Assembly: GCA_035255485.1 (NCBI GenBank)
Contig: DATEZO010000259.1
Coordinates: forward strand, 1 to 32,518
Reading direction: 5' to 3'
DNA length: 32,518 bases
Source: DATEZO01 sp035255485
Lineage (GTDB): Bacteria; Pseudomonadota; Gammaproteobacteria; Burkholderiales; Burkholderiaceae_D
The notes beneath the pieces are model-generated. The model made no database searches. It saw nothing but the letters and a program-made list of their open reading frames with translations, and was not told where the DNA came from. A program made the translations under genes and the position numbers. Shown here one piece after another: positions 30,851 through 32,518 of the stretch. Numbering within the stretch: the first letter of the stretch is position 1; the number at the start of each line of letters is the position of its first letter.

Positions 30851-32314
30851 TCACCGTGGCAGAACCGAGGCTCCCATCAGATACTCATCGACCGCACGGG
30901 CGCATTGGCGGCCTTCACGGATCGCCCACACCACCAGCGATTGGCCGCGTCGCACGTCGCCTGCGGCAAATACCTTGTCGACCGAGGTTTGATAGCAACC
31001 GTCGCCATCCGTGGTCGCTTTTGCATTGCCGCGCGCATCCTGATCGATACCGAACGCATCCAGCACCTGCGTCACCGGTGAAACGAATCCCATGGCCAGC
31101 AAGACCAGATCGGCCTTCATCTCGAATTCGGAATTCGGCACTTCCGTCATTTTGCCGTCTTTCCATTCGAGGCGGGCCGCAACCAGCTTCTCGACCTTGC
31201 CGCCCTTGCCTTCCAGCCGTTTGGTGGCAACCGCCCAATCCCGTTCGCACCCTTCCTCATGCGACGACGAAGTACGCAGCTTGGTTGGCCAGTACGGCCA
31301 TACCAGCGGCTTGTTCTCTTGCTCCGGCGGTTGCGGCAGCAATTCGAATTGCATGACCGATGCCGCGCCCTGGCGATTCGAAGTGCCGACGCAATCCGAG
31401 CCGGTATCGCCGCCGCCGATCACCACGACATGTTTTCCAGTCGCCACAAGCTGGTTTTTTACCTTGTCGCCGGCATCAATCCGGTTTTGCTGGGGCAGGA
31501 AATCCATTGCGAAATGGACTCCTTTCAGGTCGCGTCCCGGCACCGGTAAATCGCGCGGCTGCTCGGCGCCGCCGGCGATGACGATTGCATCGAACGCCTG
31601 CTTCAGCTGTTCCGGCGAGATGGTTTCCGTGGCCCAGTTATTGACGCTGGCCGGGAAATCCTTGCCGACGAAAACACCGGTACGGAATGTGACGCCTTCC
31701 GCCCGCATCTGTTCGACACGACGGTCGATATGCGACTTTTCCATCTTGAAACCGGGAATGCCATAACGCAGCAAACCGCCGATGCGGTCATTTTTTTCGA
31801 ACACGGTAACATCATGTCCGGCACGCGCCAGTTGTTGCGCGGCGGCCATGCCGGCCGGGCCGGAACCGACGATCGCGACCTTTTTCCCGCTCTTTACTTC
31901 AGACGGTTGCGGCAGCACCCAGCCATTTTCCCACCCTTTATCAATGATGAAATGTTCGATCGATTTGATGCCGACCGGATCGCTATTGATATTGAGCGTA
32001 CAAGCAGCTTCGCAAGGGGCCGGGCAAATGCGTCCGGTAAATTCCGGAAAGTTGTTGGTGGAAAGCAGGTTATCCAGCGCTTCCCGGTAATTGCCGCGAT
32101 ACACCATGTCATTCCAGTCCGGAATAATGTTATTCACTGGACAAGCATTGTTGCAGAACGGGATACCGCAATCCATGCAGCGCGCTCCTTGAATCCCGGC
32201 CTGCTCATCGGACAAGTGCATCACGAATTCCCTGTAATGCTTCTTGCGCAATTGGGGCGCTTCGCTCGCTTCCTGCAAGCGTTGGAATTCCAGAAAGCCG
32301 GTTACTTTTCCCAT
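30851..32314 (-). CDS. gltD: Glutamate synthase (NADPH) small subunit GltD
   Basis: GltD passes electrons from NADPH through FAD to the large subunit GltB for glutamate synthesis from glutamine and 2-oxoglutarate. The 487-aa protein has N-terminal cluster cysteines Cys46, Cys49, Cys54 and Cys58 (CMDCGIPFCNNACP), with further cysteines Cys97, Cys101 and Cys105. The FAD motif is VAIVGSGPAGMAAAQ (about 146-160) and the NADPH motif is HVVVIGGGDTGSDCVG. The C-terminal AAGDVRRGQSLVVWAIREGR is standard. The start has an AAGGAA site. Follows gltB by 60 bp; its 3' end exists twice in the window. Confidence 0.97.
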   Translation of the reverse strand: MGKVTGFLEFQRLQEASEAPQLRKKHYREFVMHLSDEQAGIQGARCMDCGIPFCNNACPVNNIIPDWNDMVYRGNYREALDNLLSTNNFPEFTGRICPAPCEAACTLNINSDPVGIKSIEHFIIDKGWENGWVLPQPSEVKSGKKVAIVGSGPAGMAAAQQLARAGHDVTVFEKNDRIGGLLRYGIPGFKMEKSHIDRRVEQMRAEGVTFRTGVFVGKDFPASVNNWATETISPEQLKQAFDAIVIAGGAEQPRDLPVPGRDLKGVHFAMDFLPQQNRIDAGDKVKNQLVATGKHVVVIGGGDTGSDCVGTSNRQGAASVMQFELLPQPPEQENKPLVWPYWPTKLRTSSSHEEGCERDWAVATKRLEGKGGKVEKLVAARLEWKDGKMTEVPNSEFEMKADLVLLAMGFVSPVTQVLDAFGIDQDARGNAKATTDGDGCYQTSVDKVFAAGDVRRGQSLVVWAIREGRQCARAVDEYLMGASVLPR

Positions 32315-32341
32315 GATGTTCCTTCAGAATTTATTTCGCTT

Positions 32342-32362
32342 CATCCCTCCAAAAGAGGGATG
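32342..32362. repeat. Hairpin between gltB and gltD
   Basis: CATCCCTC (32342-32349) and GAGGGATG (32355-32362) form an 8-bp stem with loop CAAAA in the 60-bp gltB-gltD gap. No T-run follows on the - strand, so it probably does not stop transcription fully; it may set the ratio of the two subunits or stabilise the upstream message. Confidence 0.55.
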
Positions 32363-32374
32363 GAATCAGTTGCG

Positions 32375-32518
32375 TTATGCCGCGATTTTTTCCCTGGCCT
32401 GTTTCACTGCACCAAGTTCGCCGAGGGCCCGTTTGTATTCAATCGGGAACACCTTGACAAACTGGCTGCGCGTCAGCGCCCATGCATCCAGGAGATTCCG
32501 TGCGCGCGTGCTGCCGGT
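32375..32518 (-). CDS. gltB: Glutamate synthase large subunit GltB (3' end only)
   Basis: The last 47 codons and TAA stop of a - strand gene that continues beyond the window. The visible end includes STRARNLLDAWALTRSQFV, KVFPIEYKRALGEL and ends VKQAREKIAA. This tail is typical of GltB, and the position directly before gltD supports it. No catalytic domain is inside the window. Confidence 0.88.
   Translation of the reverse strand, partial: TGSTRARNLLDAWALTRSQFVKVFPIEYKRALGELGAVKQAREKIAA

Noticed and set aside
1..32518. CRISPR array, insertion sequence, prophage or integron
   Set aside because: No regularly spaced repeats, no transposase, integrase or phage protein, and no terminal inverted repeats with target duplications were seen on reading through both strands.

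Overview
The window reads as ordinary, densely coded chromosome of a betaproteobacterium. It is most likely from order Burkholderiales, family Oxalobacteraceae (Herminiimonas/Herbaspirillum/Collimonas-like). This rests on protein character and gene order: mlaFEDACB - ABC exporter - ibaG - murA - his genes - hinT - tatABC, then a Do-type protease, Nif3, petABC and sspAB. I recall that order as conserved in this group; the genus is a guess. I see no insertion sequence, phage gene, CRISPR array or rRNA.

Layout. (1) 1-3480: 3' part of tex, then grxD and ubiX on +, closed by a bidirectional terminator shared with a tRNA-Thr(UGU) on -. (2) 3478-7579, - strand: petABC (cytochrome bc1), a double hairpin terminator, then sspA and sspB. 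(3) 7580-11307: mscL on +, a Nif3-family gene on -, a membrane-anchored Do-type protease and a DUF2461 gene on +, then 343 bp with no recognisable gene. (4) 11308-28698, - strand: one almost unbroken run of 23 recognisable protein genes. In transcription order these are mlaF, mlaE, mlaD, mlaA, mlaC, mlaB, an ABC-2 ATPase and permease, ibaG, murA, hisG, hisD, a DNA methyltransferase, hisC, hisB, hisH, hisA, hisF, hisI, hisE, hinT, tatA, tatB and tatC. A candidate 29-codon ORF lies between hisI and hisE. (5) 29048-30607 on +: a chemoreceptor with an unusual C-terminal sensor-like domain. (6) 30642-32518: gltD and the end of gltB on -, with a duplicated stub of the gltD 3' end.

The genes link outer-membrane lipid asymmetry (Mla), peptidoglycan precursor synthesis (MurA), histidine synthesis, Tat export and respiration. 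The Rieske subunit PetA carries a twin-arginine signal and is a likely client of the nearby TatABC. HisG is the short form, so a HisZ partner must be encoded elsewhere.

I did not find a convincing large new system. The parts most worth a second look are: the diverged second copy of the gltD 3' end; the 29-codon ORF tiled exactly between hisI and hisE; the lone beta-class DNA methyltransferase inside the his operon; the chemoreceptor with its sensor-like region after the signalling domain; and several inverted repeats placed at candidate promoters or next to start codons.
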